Source: a virus
Reading direction: 5' to 3' (one strand)
IMG/VR virus record: IMGVR_UViG_3300033571_001888
Span: 1 to 29,111 of that record
Length of the DNA: 29,111 bases
Below, piece by piece: positions 5,521 through 14,372 of the stretch (position 1 is the first letter of the stretch; each line of letters begins with the position of its first letter). A model generated the notes under the pieces. That model saw only the letters and a program-made list of their open reading frames with translations, did no database searches and was not told the DNA's origin. The translations under genes and the position numbers were made by a program.

Positions 5521-8319
5521 ATGGACTTTGATCTTCTACAATACGTCCAGCCTGCGTCGGGCCATATCGCCATTGTCGGCATTAAAGACGGCTATGTGCG
5601 GCAGGCAATCGTACCGACCCGAGAAGAGGCAGACGCGGCAATCGAAGCTTATTTACAGGGGGGCAGAGATGTATATTTCGGTGTAGCAAAGTACGCGCAG
5701 GCAACCAACCGGACTCAGGAAAACGTCCAGTCTCTCAAGGCTTTCTGGTTGGATATCGACTGCGGGCCGACCAAAGACTACGACGACCAAGAGCTGGGGC
5801 TCAAGGCGCTTCGGGATTTCTGTAAGACCGTAGGGCTTCCACGCCCTACCTTGGTAGACTCCGGCCATGGCTGGCACGTTTACTGGGTACTGAACCAAGA
5901 AGTTAGCCGCACACAGTGGGAGCCAGTAGCTTCCCGGCTGCGTGAGGTCTGCCGCACCCAAGGGTTGCGTGTAGATGAGAAGGTCTTCGAGGCAGCGCGC
6001 GTTCTGCGCGTACCGGGTACCTTTAACCTTAAGCGCGGCGGGCGGGTTCCCGTTACCGTGGCGCATGTCGGGGACGCTCTTGACTTCGACGCGTTCTGTA
6101 CGCTGCTTGGTGTTGCACCCCCTGCGCCGGTCCAGTCTATCTTTGACCCGAACTACAAGGCTAGTCCCCAGCAGCAGGCGAAGCTGGACGGGGTGGGTTA
6201 TAGCTTCAAGCGTATCATGAAGCGGTCGCTGACCGGTGACGGCTGCGCGCAGCTCAACCACGCCTTTATCAACAGAGAGACCGTGGACTACAACGAGTGG
6301 TTCTACGCCCTGTCTGTGGCGGCGCTATGTGAGGACGCTCCTACGGCGGTCCATCTGCTGTCGGAAGGTCACCCCGGTTACGACCCGGAGGAGGTGGACA
6401 GGAAGGTAGCCACCATCAAGAAGGCGACTAGCTGCGCTCGGTATAAGGCGACGTCTCCGGAACACTGCGAAGGGTGTAAGCACATCGGCAAAATCTTCGG
6501 TCCGCGTGACTTGGGTAAAATCCCCAAGAAGGCCATCAGCAATATCAAGGTGGAGGAGGTAGCCGGGGAGACTCAGACGTTCGAGATACCTAAGTACCCC
6601 AAACCTTACTACCGGGGCGAAGGGGGCGGTGTCTGGCTTCTGCCACAAAAGAACGAGGCTGGGGAGCAACCAGACCCCCTCTGTATCTACCCTTACGATT
6701 TGTACGTGGTGAAGCGCATCACTGACCGTGTTGACGGGGGGTACAAAGACCAAGTGCTTCTACGTCTGCACCTACCCGCTGACGGGATACGAGAGTTCAC
6801 GCTGCCTATGCTGAAAGTCTCGTCCTTCGACGAGTTCCGTAAGGTTATGTCGGAAGGGGGCGCGTACGTCAGAGGCAAGAAAGCCAACTTAGTACACGAC
6901 TACATTATGTCAGCGGCGGATATGAGCCAAGAGAAGGATAAGGCAGAGATTATGAGACAGCAATTTGGATGGGTCGAGGGCAACAGCAGGTTCGTCCTTG
7001 GAGACCAAGAGATTACCGCGACGGGGCATATCTATTCGCCACCGTCCAAGACATCACAGAAGCTGGCCAAGTTCATCGGTCCGGTGGGTACGCTGGATAA
7101 GTGGAAGGAAGCAGCGTCGCTATTCAACGCGCCGGGTATGGAACCACACGCGTTTGCGGTGCTGAGTGCTTTTGGTGCCCCGCTTCTGAAGTTCCTCAAC
7201 CAAACAGGGGCGGTCATCAACCTGTATAACCCGCGCTCCGGCACGGGTAAGTCAACTGTGCTGCACTTGGTGAACAGCGTCTACGGGCATCCCAAGGACC
7301 TGCGCTTGTCGCAGAAAGACACGATTAACGGGCGACTGCTGTGGGTGGGTATCCTTAACCACCTACCCGCAACCATGGACGAGCTAACCAACATGTCGCC
7401 GGAAGAATACTCCGAGCTTCTCTACGGTCTGTCTAACGGCAAGGGCAAAGAGCGTATGATGTCGGGGAGCAACGAGCTGCGCGAGAACAACACCACGTGG
7501 CAGACCATCACCGTGTCCACGGCTAACGCGTCGTTTGCAGAAAAGCTATCCGTGCTGAAGCGCGCTCCAGAAGGTGAGTTGATGCGCCTGATCGAATACC
7601 CCATCGGCCTCGTCGAATCCGTGGGCACCGAGTACGGCAAGCATATGTTTGATAAGGTGCTGCTGGAGAATTATGGCCACGCCGGTCCTGTCTACATCCG
7701 CCACATCCTCTCCAAGCTGCCAGAAGTGCTGGACAAACTGGAGAGCACACAAGCCAAGATCGACCGGGAACTAAAGCTGCTCCCCCGTGAGCGGTTCTGG
7801 TCGGCCACCATCGCTGCCAACCTTGTCGGGGCCATCTACGCCAAAGAGTGTGGTCTGATTACTTGGGACCTGAAACGCATCTATCTGTGGGTCTGCCAGC
7901 GGCTTGAGATTATGCGCGGAGAGTCCAAAGCCCCGTTGAACGATGTCGAGCAGGTTCTGGGCGACTACTTATATCAGAGTATGCAGAACATCTTAGTTAT
8001 CGATGACGGCGATGCACGTAGCAAAGCTAAGCCGATAGCCAAGCGCGAACCAAGGGGTGAGCTGCTGGTTCGTATCGAGCCTAACACCAAGATGATGTAC
8101 GTCTCGGCTAAGCAGTTCCGGGAGTACTGCGTGAGGTTCCAGATCAGCTATGCGGAAACGACCCGCAAGCTGAAGGAGAAGGGTCGCCTTATAAAGAGCG
8201 ACACGTACCGCCTGACCAAGGGTACCAGTGTTACGGTGGACCCCGTTCACTGCCTGTGGATTAAGGTTGACGAAGATACGCTTGACTTGGAGGTATACAC
8301 GCAGCCCCATGAAGATTGA
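5521..8319 (+). CDS. Fused primase-helicase replication protein
   Basis: A 932-residue protein. The N-terminal third looks like an archaeo-eukaryotic-type primase: FWLDIDCG with Asp78 and Asp80, SGHGWHVYW with His116 and His119, and RVLRVPGTFNLK. A small domain at about 245-325 (YNEWFYALSVAALCE, then C-rich SCARYKATSPEHCEGC) resembles the PriCT region that couples primase to helicase. The C-terminal half has Walker A GTGKST at about 574-579 and MDELTN as a Walker B-like acidic motif, as in DUF927-type helicases. It should unwind and prime DNA at the phage origin. The start ATG 5521 has only a weak ribosome site and lies 56 bases after the HTH gene. No upstream in-frame start is better. Confidence 0.8.
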   Translation: MDFDLLQYVQPASGHIAIVGIKDGYVRQAIVPTREEADAAIEAYLQGGRDVYFGVAKYAQATNRTQENVQSLKAFWLDIDCGPTKDYDDQELGLKALRDFCKTVGLPRPTLVDSGHGWHVYWVLNQEVSRTQWEPVASRLREVCRTQGLRVDEKVFEAARVLRVPGTFNLKRGGRVPVTVAHVGDALDFDAFCTLLGVAPPAPVQSIFDPNYKASPQQQAKLDGVGYSFKRIMKRSLTGDGCAQLNHAFINRETVDYNEWFYALSVAALCEDAPTAVHLLSEGHPGYDPEEVDRKVATIKKATSCARYKATSPEHCEGCKHIGKIFGPRDLGKIPKKAISNIKVEEVAGETQTFEIPKYPKPYYRGEGGGVWLLPQKNEAGEQPDPLCIYPYDLYVVKRITDRVDGGYKDQVLLRLHLPADGIREFTLPMLKVSSFDEFRKVMSEGGAYVRGKKANLVHDYIMSAADMSQEKDKAEIMRQQFGWVEGNSRFVLGDQEITATGHIYSPPSKTSQKLAKFIGPVGTLDKWKEAASLFNAPGMEPHAFAVLSAFGAPLLKFLNQTGAVINLYNPRSGTGKSTVLHLVNSVYGHPKDLRLSQKDTINGRLLWVGILNHLPATMDELTNMSPEEYSELLYGLSNGKGKERMMSGSNELRENNTTWQTITVSTANASFAEKLSVLKRAPEGELMRLIEYPIGLVESVGTEYGKHMFDKVLLENYGHAGPVYIRHILSKLPEVLDKLESTQAKIDRELKLLPRERFWSATIAANLVGAIYAKECGLITWDLKRIYLWVCQRLEIMRGESKAPLNDVEQVLGDYLYQSMQNILVIDDGDARSKAKPIAKREPRGELLVRIEPNTKMMYVSAKQFREYCVRFQISYAETTRKLKEKGRLIKSDTYRLTKGTSVTVDPVHCLWIKVDEDTLDLEVYTQPHED

Positions 8320-8503
8320 GGGTGTCTTTTACGATATAGACTGGGCGACCTTCCCCAAGGGGCAGTCCGTCTTCATCCCTTGCTTAGATACCCAAGCGGG
8401 TAAAGAGGACATCTACCAAGAAGCCCAGCGGTTGGAGGTGGCCGTATTCGTCCGGGGAGAGACGCACAACAGCATAAAGGGATTGCGTCTCTGGAGGCTA
8501 TAA
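8309..8503 (+). CDS. Small hypothetical protein at the end of the early operon
   Basis: A 64-residue protein (MKIEGVFYDIDWATFPKG... to GLRLWRL) whose ATG lies 11 bases inside the end of the primase-helicase gene, so translation is probably coupled. A GGAGGT at 8289-8294 is somewhat too far upstream. It has a mixed alpha/beta look with FIPCLDTQAGKEDIYQEAQR followed by VAVFVRGE and no membrane segment. I recognise a common type of short phage protein but no named family. It is the last + gene and the terminator follows about 40 bases downstream. Confidence 0.6.
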   Translation: MKIEGVFYDIDWATFPKGQSVFIPCLDTQAGKEDIYQEAQRLEVAVFVRGETHNSIKGLRLWRL

Positions 8504-8544
8504 GATAACGACGGATTTGGAAGTTTGCTCCTTCCGTGTTGTGA

Positions 8545-8579
8545 CCCCCGGCAGACTCCTCATCTGCCGGGGGTTTTTT
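8545..8579 (+). terminator. Strong rho-independent terminator between the convergent arms
   Basis: A perfect 11-bp GC-rich stem (8545-8555 with 8563-8573) closes a 7-base loop and is followed by six T (8574-8579). It ends the + early operon. The T run overlaps the stop codon (8578-8580) of the giant - strand gene. Read from the - strand the same hairpin follows that stop but lacks a U run, so it would be a weaker terminator in that direction. Confidence 0.93.
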
Positions 8580-11500
8580 ATTCTCTCGCCGTACGCCGTT
8601 CGATGACGTCCTGCATAACGGGTATATCAGGGTTAAACTCCGCCCCACCAACGCTTCCGGCTTGTTCTTCAAGCGCGGCATCCAATGCTGTGCCTATGCT
8701 ATCCATACCAATTGCTGAAAGCGGGAAGCGATTTTCAAACTGCTCCAGTTCCCGATTTGCTTGCACAATCGCCTTATCGTCATCGCGCAGCATCGCCATT
8801 TTCATCTGCTGGAGCAGGTTTTTACGCTCAGTTAAAATTTCGTCGATAAGCTGCTTACCCTCAAAGTTTTGCTTCTGCATCTCGTAGGTCTCGGTGCTGC
8901 CGAAGCCAAGGACTTGATTGAAGAGTTTACCTTCGGTGTAGAAGTCCGCGTCCTTGAGGACCTTCCCGTCGATGGTCTTCAGACCCTCGTCGCTCAGACG
9001 CGAAGCGCGCACGGCACCCTTGACGAACGCGGGGAGTATAAGCTCCATGGCGCGAGTCGTCTGGCCTTCGTCGTATAGCTGCGCTCCACGGGTCATGTTG
9101 CTGATAAGACCGCCCAACGGACCCAGCATCTGGTTGTAGAGTATCTCCTTAAACTGGCCTTCCATTGTATCGGCTTTGATATCGCCACGGAAGAACAAGT
9201 CGTTCAGCGAAGTGGAAGATGCGAGGTTCATATCGCTAAGGGCCGAGATGGGGCCGAACTTGACGCTACGCTCCAGCAGCACTGCCAGCTCCGAAGGGAG
9301 ACCAAGTGCTTTAGCTATGCTGCTATCCGGACCAAAAGTCTCTGGCAGCCAGCTGTTCTCGAACCAGAACCTGAGATCGACCTTACCTACTGGGTTACCC
9401 TTATCGTCTTCGTAGGGTGCGAAGTCGTCGTCATCACGCAGCATCTCGCGCGCAGCTTCAGCCGCCATCATAATCACGCCGTACAGCGGCAGGCCGGTCA
9501 TACCTGCGTACATCGCCGTCATACCAAGAGTACCAAACAACCGCTTGGCTGCGCTCATCTTCCCTTCGGCGTTGAGGCCGGGAAGCATGTTTTTGAAATT
9601 ACGCACAAGATAGGACGTCATCATGACTGGGTAAGTCATGAACTGGAAGGCGATGCGCCCAGCCGGGTTCTTGAAAGCGCGGGGCTTATTGTAGTTGCTG
9701 TAGTTGAACATGGTCTCGCGCGTCACCTTCAAGGCGCGCTCCATGGCTTGTTCCTCGGCGGCGGCGTCACCCAGACCTTTTTCCTTTGCCTGCTCGTACG
9801 CCAACTCGAAACTGGTCATGGCCATAATCTGGCGGTTGATGTTCTCCATCTGGTGGAAGCCAGCAGACATAAACTGCATGGCGGCATCGCCGCCCTTCTT
9901 AGCGGCGGACAGCACGTCGCCTTCCTTCAGCGCCGACTTAACGGTGCCTACTTTGGTGGGGCGTGAAGCCGTTTCGTTCAGGTCACTGATGAACGTGGAC
10001 GCAAAGGTCCCCCGCTGGTCGAAGTAGTCGTAAGCCTTCAACAGCCGCTTGTGCTTCTGCGGGTCAGATTTAGCCAAATCCTCCATGAACTTGGCGTCAC
10101 GCATGTTGACGTTGAACTCGGTGATGATGTCGCCGTTGTCGTCTTTGCGGTGGATGGCCAGCTTATTGCCCAGAATGATGTCCATGCTGTAGCGGCCAGC
10201 GATATCCATGACCTTGCGGAAACCAAACTCGTCCGACAAGACCGGCAAGCCTACTGTGTGTAGCTGCGTAGCTTGAATAAGCGCCGACTTAGGTGCGGTC
10301 AGCATCCACAGGAAGACGAACTTGTTGCCTAGCCCAGCAAATTTATCGAGCGCCCCGTAGAAGCCGCCACGGACCGGCGGGTCAATTTCAGCATCCGCCC
10401 GCTTAGATATCTCACTGACAAAGGGCTCCATATCGACACGGTCGGGCTTGCCTTTAATCTCACCCTCAAGCGCCGCCTTAGCGTTCCGAACTTGGTAGGC
10501 GTAGGACAGCCGCGCCAGCTGACTGGCAGCTCGGCTCTGTGAGTTAGCGAAATCGCGCAGGGCATCCATGCCGAAGCCGGTGACGTAGCGACGGTGGCTA
10601 AACCGTTTACGCATATCACCCTCCGGGAGAGCAAGTAGGTACATCTGGAAGACGGTGTCTTTTAGCTGCGCGTTATTCTCCATGTTGCCGGAGTCCAGCT
10701 GGTCAAAGACTTCCTTCAGGGCCACACTGGCGTCGTTACCCTTCGTCAAATAGTCCGTGACTTCCTTATAGTCGTTACCCTTGTCCATATCGCGCAGGTC
10801 GTTTTCTGCCGCCATGTCGCGCTTGCGCTGAGCAAAAGCCTTGTCGCGCTCAAGCGCGGACTCGAACATATAGTATTCTACAGTTTTACCCTTACCGACA
10901 CTCATCCAGAACTGACCATAGCGCATGGTTGGGAAGTAGACTCGGCGCGCAAGTGCCTCTTTGTACATGAACTTGATACGCGAGACGGCAATTTTATTGG
11001 CTTCGTCGCTCAGACCCGCCTCTGAAATACGGTTCAAAGTCAGGATGTAGGAGTCGATCAGGTTACGGCGGTACGCGCCCTTGGCCAACTTAAAGATTTC
11101 CAGCCCCGCGCCGCTACCGTTCTCGCGTAGCATGAGCTGACGCTTCGCGGCGTAGACCTCGTCGATGGCTTGCAACCGGTTATCACGCTTTTCCCTAGAC
11201 GCCTTCTCCTTAATGAGCCGCTTCATCTCAGGATCACCCTTGGCGTATTCGTCAGGTGTAGTGGCCAGTGTCGGGTCAACGTCGTGGAAGTCAGCCAGCT
11301 TGGCAAGCACGTCGAGGATATCGGCTCCCTTGGGGAAGTCCGTCATGAACTTCATCCACTTGTTCTGGATGACGCTCGTCTTCTCAAGGCGCTTGTTGCG
11401 GTAGACCGTCATGTCGTCGATCAGCTTGTTGATGACTGCCACATTCTTAAGGCGATCTCCAACCCACCGAGTGATGTCGTCGGTAGGGGAAAACGGCAAC

Positions 11501-14358
11501 ATGGCCTTCTTGGCTTGCGGCGTCAGGCTGTCACGCAGTGTGCGCAGCATGTTTATCGGCCCCTGATAGGCGCGGCTACCAAAGTACATCTCACCCACGC
11601 TGTCGTTCAGCTGCTGGGCAGTCTTACTGCGTATAAGTTTCTTACGAAAAGCGCTGTTGCGCCGCTCCAGCAGCCCCGCCGCGCGCAAAGCCCAGTTGAG
11701 CTTAGCCTGATTGATCTTGATGACACGGGGCTTTTTGGGCTTCGGACCGGGCTGCGGAGCAGCACTTGGACCACCAGAAGGCGGCTTCGGCGGCTTCGGC
11801 GGCTTCGGCGGCTTACCAGCGCCGCCTGCCTTGGGGGCGGCTTCGACTTCGATCTGCGGCTCGGGCGTAGGCGCAGCTTCGGGAACCGGCGCAGCTTTCG
11901 GGATGGGCTTACCCATCCTGATGGCGTTAAACGCAGGGCGAACCGCAGCAGCAAACTTGGGTAGCGTAAGACCACCGGGGGTAGCGGCAATGGCGGCGAT
12001 GAACTCGTCTTGCGCCTCTTCTTCCAATGCATCCCACGCAGCGGGCGGCTTACCCTTTACTTGTTTGCTCAGCGCAGCCCAGATGCTCGGTGCTTGCGTA
12101 GTGGCCCCAGCCATGGCGTCCGGATCATATTCTTCAGCTGCTGCCGGTTCTGCTGTCGGCGCAGCCGGGGCTTCCAGTGGCGGCGCTTCGCGCCCAGCCA
12201 ATTTGTACAGGTCCTCTCGCAGCTCGGCGGCGCTGGGTACGGGCGCACCCTGTTTGGCAGCGGCAGCGACTTTTTCCGCTTCTTGACTGAAATCCTGAAA
12301 CTGTAGGGAAGTCATCTCCCCCGGCTGCACGAAGTCCGGGTTTGGCGCTACAAGGGAATCAGCCTCTGCAACTAGGTCTTCATACGTATATGTAGGCGGC
12401 GCAGCTACCTTGGCAGCAGGCGCAAGTGTAATTCCCGGCTGCTGCACAGCCTCGATCACAGGAGCGGGCAGAGGTGTAATCCCCGCCTGCTGCGCAGTCG
12501 TTTCCGCAATGCTTGGTACAACTGCACCGGGCGTTGGTGCAGTGGCTCCCTTAATAGCGGCCTTAGCAGCAGCCTTAGCTTTCTGCTCTACCGGGGGTGC
12601 AGCCACAGGAGTAAGCGCAACCGCAGGCGCAACCGCAGGCGCAGCCGTCTCGATAGGCGCAGCCGCTTCTGGTAGCGTAACCTTAAATTCAGCTATCTTC
12701 TGCTGGGCGACCGTCTCTGGATTAACGACCTCCCCCCGTTTTACGGCATTGAGGACGGTCGTGGCCGTAGCGTTGTATGCCCTCTGGACGTTATCCGGCA
12801 GCGCGCCCATCTTTTTGGTGCTGAACCCAGTAAGCCCGGTCACCTGCGTAAAAATATTAGCCACCACAGGGGCTATGGTGCGTAGCTTATCTACGCCTTT
12901 ATCAGCAGCGTAAGCCGGTATAAGGTCTGGGTAAAAGTCTTCGGCGGCTAGTGGACGCTGCTGTATGTCTTCGACAGTAGCAGCTGCACCAGTAGGAACT
13001 CCAGTAGCTCCCACTCCTCCGGCTTGAGCTTGTTCAGCGGCCCCGGTAGCTGCTCCGGCTCCCACTGCTCCGCTATCACTTGGAACGCTTGGCCCAGCTG
13101 TTCCAGCGACATCCACGTCAGGTTCACCTGCTGCTCCTGCCTCTGCTCCGGCTCCTGCCACTTCTTCATCTTGCAGCGCTTTAACATTGGCCCTCGCCTG
13201 ATTACCTAAAGAGCGAAGAGTATCATCGTCGCGCAGCGCCTTGAAGATATTAGCCGGTGTGGTGTTTGGATTAGCGTTGGCGTATTCGTTTACCACAGGC
13301 GTCAGCAGACGCTCGAACTCGGCTTTTTCTTCGGGAGTTGACAGCTTCAATGCCGTCTCTATCTCTAATGGCTTGGTCTCTTTGGTTGCGTCGGCCCGTT
13401 CTTTGGCTGCGTTTATACCGCCGCCAATCGCACCAAAGCCTCCACCAAGAACAGCCGCGCCAATAGCAGCTTGCTTGTACTCTTCCTGTGCGTCGTCGCC
13501 GGTCAAATCTAGCTTGGCTTGCCAGCGCTCCAAGACGGACTGAGCCACTTCCTGCGGTATTTCGAACGCCACACCTTGGGCGACGCCGCGAGCAACACCG
13601 CCTTTGATGGTAAGTTGCTTCTTGGCCGCTGCCTCAACGATAGCCTCGGTGACTTCTCCTGCTGCCTTCTTACCACCAGCACCAATAAGCGGACGCAGGA
13701 ACGGGAACGCCGCAGCTACCGGGCGCAACACAGGAAGTGCAAAGCCAGCGACATCCAGACCGGCTTGACCTACGGCAGCGGCGGCGGCTCTGGCAGGCAT
13801 AGCACCCAGCGGAGCTTCACCACGGGCGATTCGCGCTTCGTCTTCCTGTGCCTGACGAGCTAAGTTCTGGGTGCCGTACTGGGAAAGAAGCGTAGCGGCG
13901 GCTGCGATACCGCCACCAACGGGTCCACCGACAAGAGAACCGGCAGCGCCCGCAGCAAGCGGAGCCCCCATAAAGCCAAGGGACTCACCGGCCAGCTCGC
14001 TGAGCGCCTGTACGTTCTGACCTAGCGTCTTATCCAGACCGAAACCTTCGGCGCGCTTCTCCTCGGTCTCCTGTGCCTTGACCAGCTCCTCCCGTGCGCC
14101 TTCCTCACCCATGGCAAAGCCAAGAGCTTCCGGCACATCACCCAACGTGGTGAAGCCGCGCTTCAGCGCGCCAAAAAAGCCAAGCTCTTCTTTGGGTTCT
14201 TCGGGTGCCTGCGGTACCCCAACTTCCGAGGCGGGTGCAGCCGGGGCACCATAATGGGTGTTGGCGATGTAGGCGATGGCGTCAGCTTGAGACGCCCCCG
14301 CCGGGGCGTTTACGCGGTAAGACTTCCCATCAGGTCCTGTAACTTTGAACTGAGGCAC
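8578..14358 (-). CDS. Giant virion/ejection protein with PLxRFG-type C-terminus
   Basis: A 1926-residue protein. It starts at GTG 14358, with AAGGA 7-8 bases upstream. The N-terminus MPQFKVTGPDGKSYRVNAP is a short domain common at the start of large phage virion proteins. Then come Gly/Ala hydrophobic stretches (about 130-240), a long Ala/Pro linker ending in KPPKPPKPP near 853, and a helical C-terminal third with possible membrane segments near 1350 (FVFLWMLTAPKSALIQATQ) and 1612. The motif RFPLSAIGM at about 1877-1885 matches the PLxRFG ending of large polyvalent phage proteins. It probably enters the cell with the DNA, as T7 gp16 does, but no lytic transglycosylase signature is evident. 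Confidence 0.75.
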   Translation of the reverse strand: MPQFKVTGPDGKSYRVNAPAGASQADAIAYIANTHYGAPAAPASEVGVPQAPEEPKEELGFFGALKRGFTTLGDVPEALGFAMGEEGAREELVKAQETEEKRAEGFGLDKTLGQNVQALSELAGESLGFMGAPLAAGAAGSLVGGPVGGGIAAAATLLSQYGTQNLARQAQEDEARIARGEAPLGAMPARAAAAAVGQAGLDVAGFALPVLRPVAAAFPFLRPLIGAGGKKAAGEVTEAIVEAAAKKQLTIKGGVARGVAQGVAFEIPQEVAQSVLERWQAKLDLTGDDAQEEYKQAAIGAAVLGGGFGAIGGGINAAKERADATKETKPLEIETALKLSTPEEKAEFERLLTPVVNEYANANPNTTPANIFKALRDDDTLRSLGNQARANVKALQDEEVAGAGAEAGAAGEPDVDVAGTAGPSVPSDSGAVGAGAATGAAEQAQAGGVGATGVPTGAAATVEDIQQRPLAAEDFYPDLIPAYAADKGVDKLRTIAPVVANIFTQVTGLTGFSTKKMGALPDNVQRAYNATATTVLNAVKRGEVVNPETVAQQKIAEFKVTLPEAAAPIETAAPAVAPAVALTPVAAPPVEQKAKAAAKAAIKGATAPTPGAVVPSIAETTAQQAGITPLPAPVIEAVQQPGITLAPAAKVAAPPTYTYEDLVAEADSLVAPNPDFVQPGEMTSLQFQDFSQEAEKVAAAAKQGAPVPSAAELREDLYKLAGREAPPLEAPAAPTAEPAAAEEYDPDAMAGATTQAPSIWAALSKQVKGKPPAAWDALEEEAQDEFIAAIAATPGGLTLPKFAAAVRPAFNAIRMGKPIPKAAPVPEAAPTPEPQIEVEAAPKAGGAGKPPKPPKPPKPPSGGPSAAPQPGPKPKKPRVIKINQAKLNWALRAAGLLERRNSAFRKKLIRSKTAQQLNDSVGEMYFGSRAYQGPINMLRTLRDSLTPQAKKAMLPFSPTDDITRWVGDRLKNVAVINKLIDDMTVYRNKRLEKTSVIQNKWMKFMTDFPKGADILDVLAKLADFHDVDPTLATTPDEYAKGDPEMKRLIKEKASREKRDNRLQAIDEVYAAKRQLMLRENGSGAGLEIFKLAKGAYRRNLIDSYILTLNRISEAGLSDEANKIAVSRIKFMYKEALARRVYFPTMRYGQFWMSVGKGKTVEYYMFESALERDKAFAQRKRDMAAENDLRDMDKGNDYKEVTDYLTKGNDASVALKEVFDQLDSGNMENNAQLKDTVFQMYLLALPEGDMRKRFSHRRYVTGFGMDALRDFANSQSRAASQLARLSYAYQVRNAKAALEGEIKGKPDRVDMEPFVSEISKRADAEIDPPVRGGFYGALDKFAGLGNKFVFLWMLTAPKSALIQATQLHTVGLPVLSDEFGFRKVMDIAGRYSMDIILGNKLAIHRKDDNGDIITEFNVNMRDAKFMEDLAKSDPQKHKRLLKAYDYFDQRGTFASTFISDLNETASRPTKVGTVKSALKEGDVLSAAKKGGDAAMQFMSAGFHQMENINRQIMAMTSFELAYEQAKEKGLGDAAAEEQAMERALKVTRETMFNYSNYNKPRAFKNPAGRIAFQFMTYPVMMTSYLVRNFKNMLPGLNAEGKMSAAKRLFGTLGMTAMYAGMTGLPLYGVIMMAAEAAREMLRDDDDFAPYEDDKGNPVGKVDLRFWFENSWLPETFGPDSSIAKALGLPSELAVLLERSVKFGPISALSDMNLASSTSLNDLFFRGDIKADTMEGQFKEILYNQMLGPLGGLISNMTRGAQLYDEGQTTRAMELILPAFVKGAVRASRLSDEGLKTIDGKVLKDADFYTEGKLFNQVLGFGSTETYEMQKQNFEGKQLIDEILTERKNLLQQMKMAMLRDDDKAIVQANRELEQFENRFPLSAIGMDSIGTALDAALEEQAGSVGGAEFNPDIPVMQDVIERRTARE

Positions 14359-14372
14359 TGCTGGGGTCCTTA

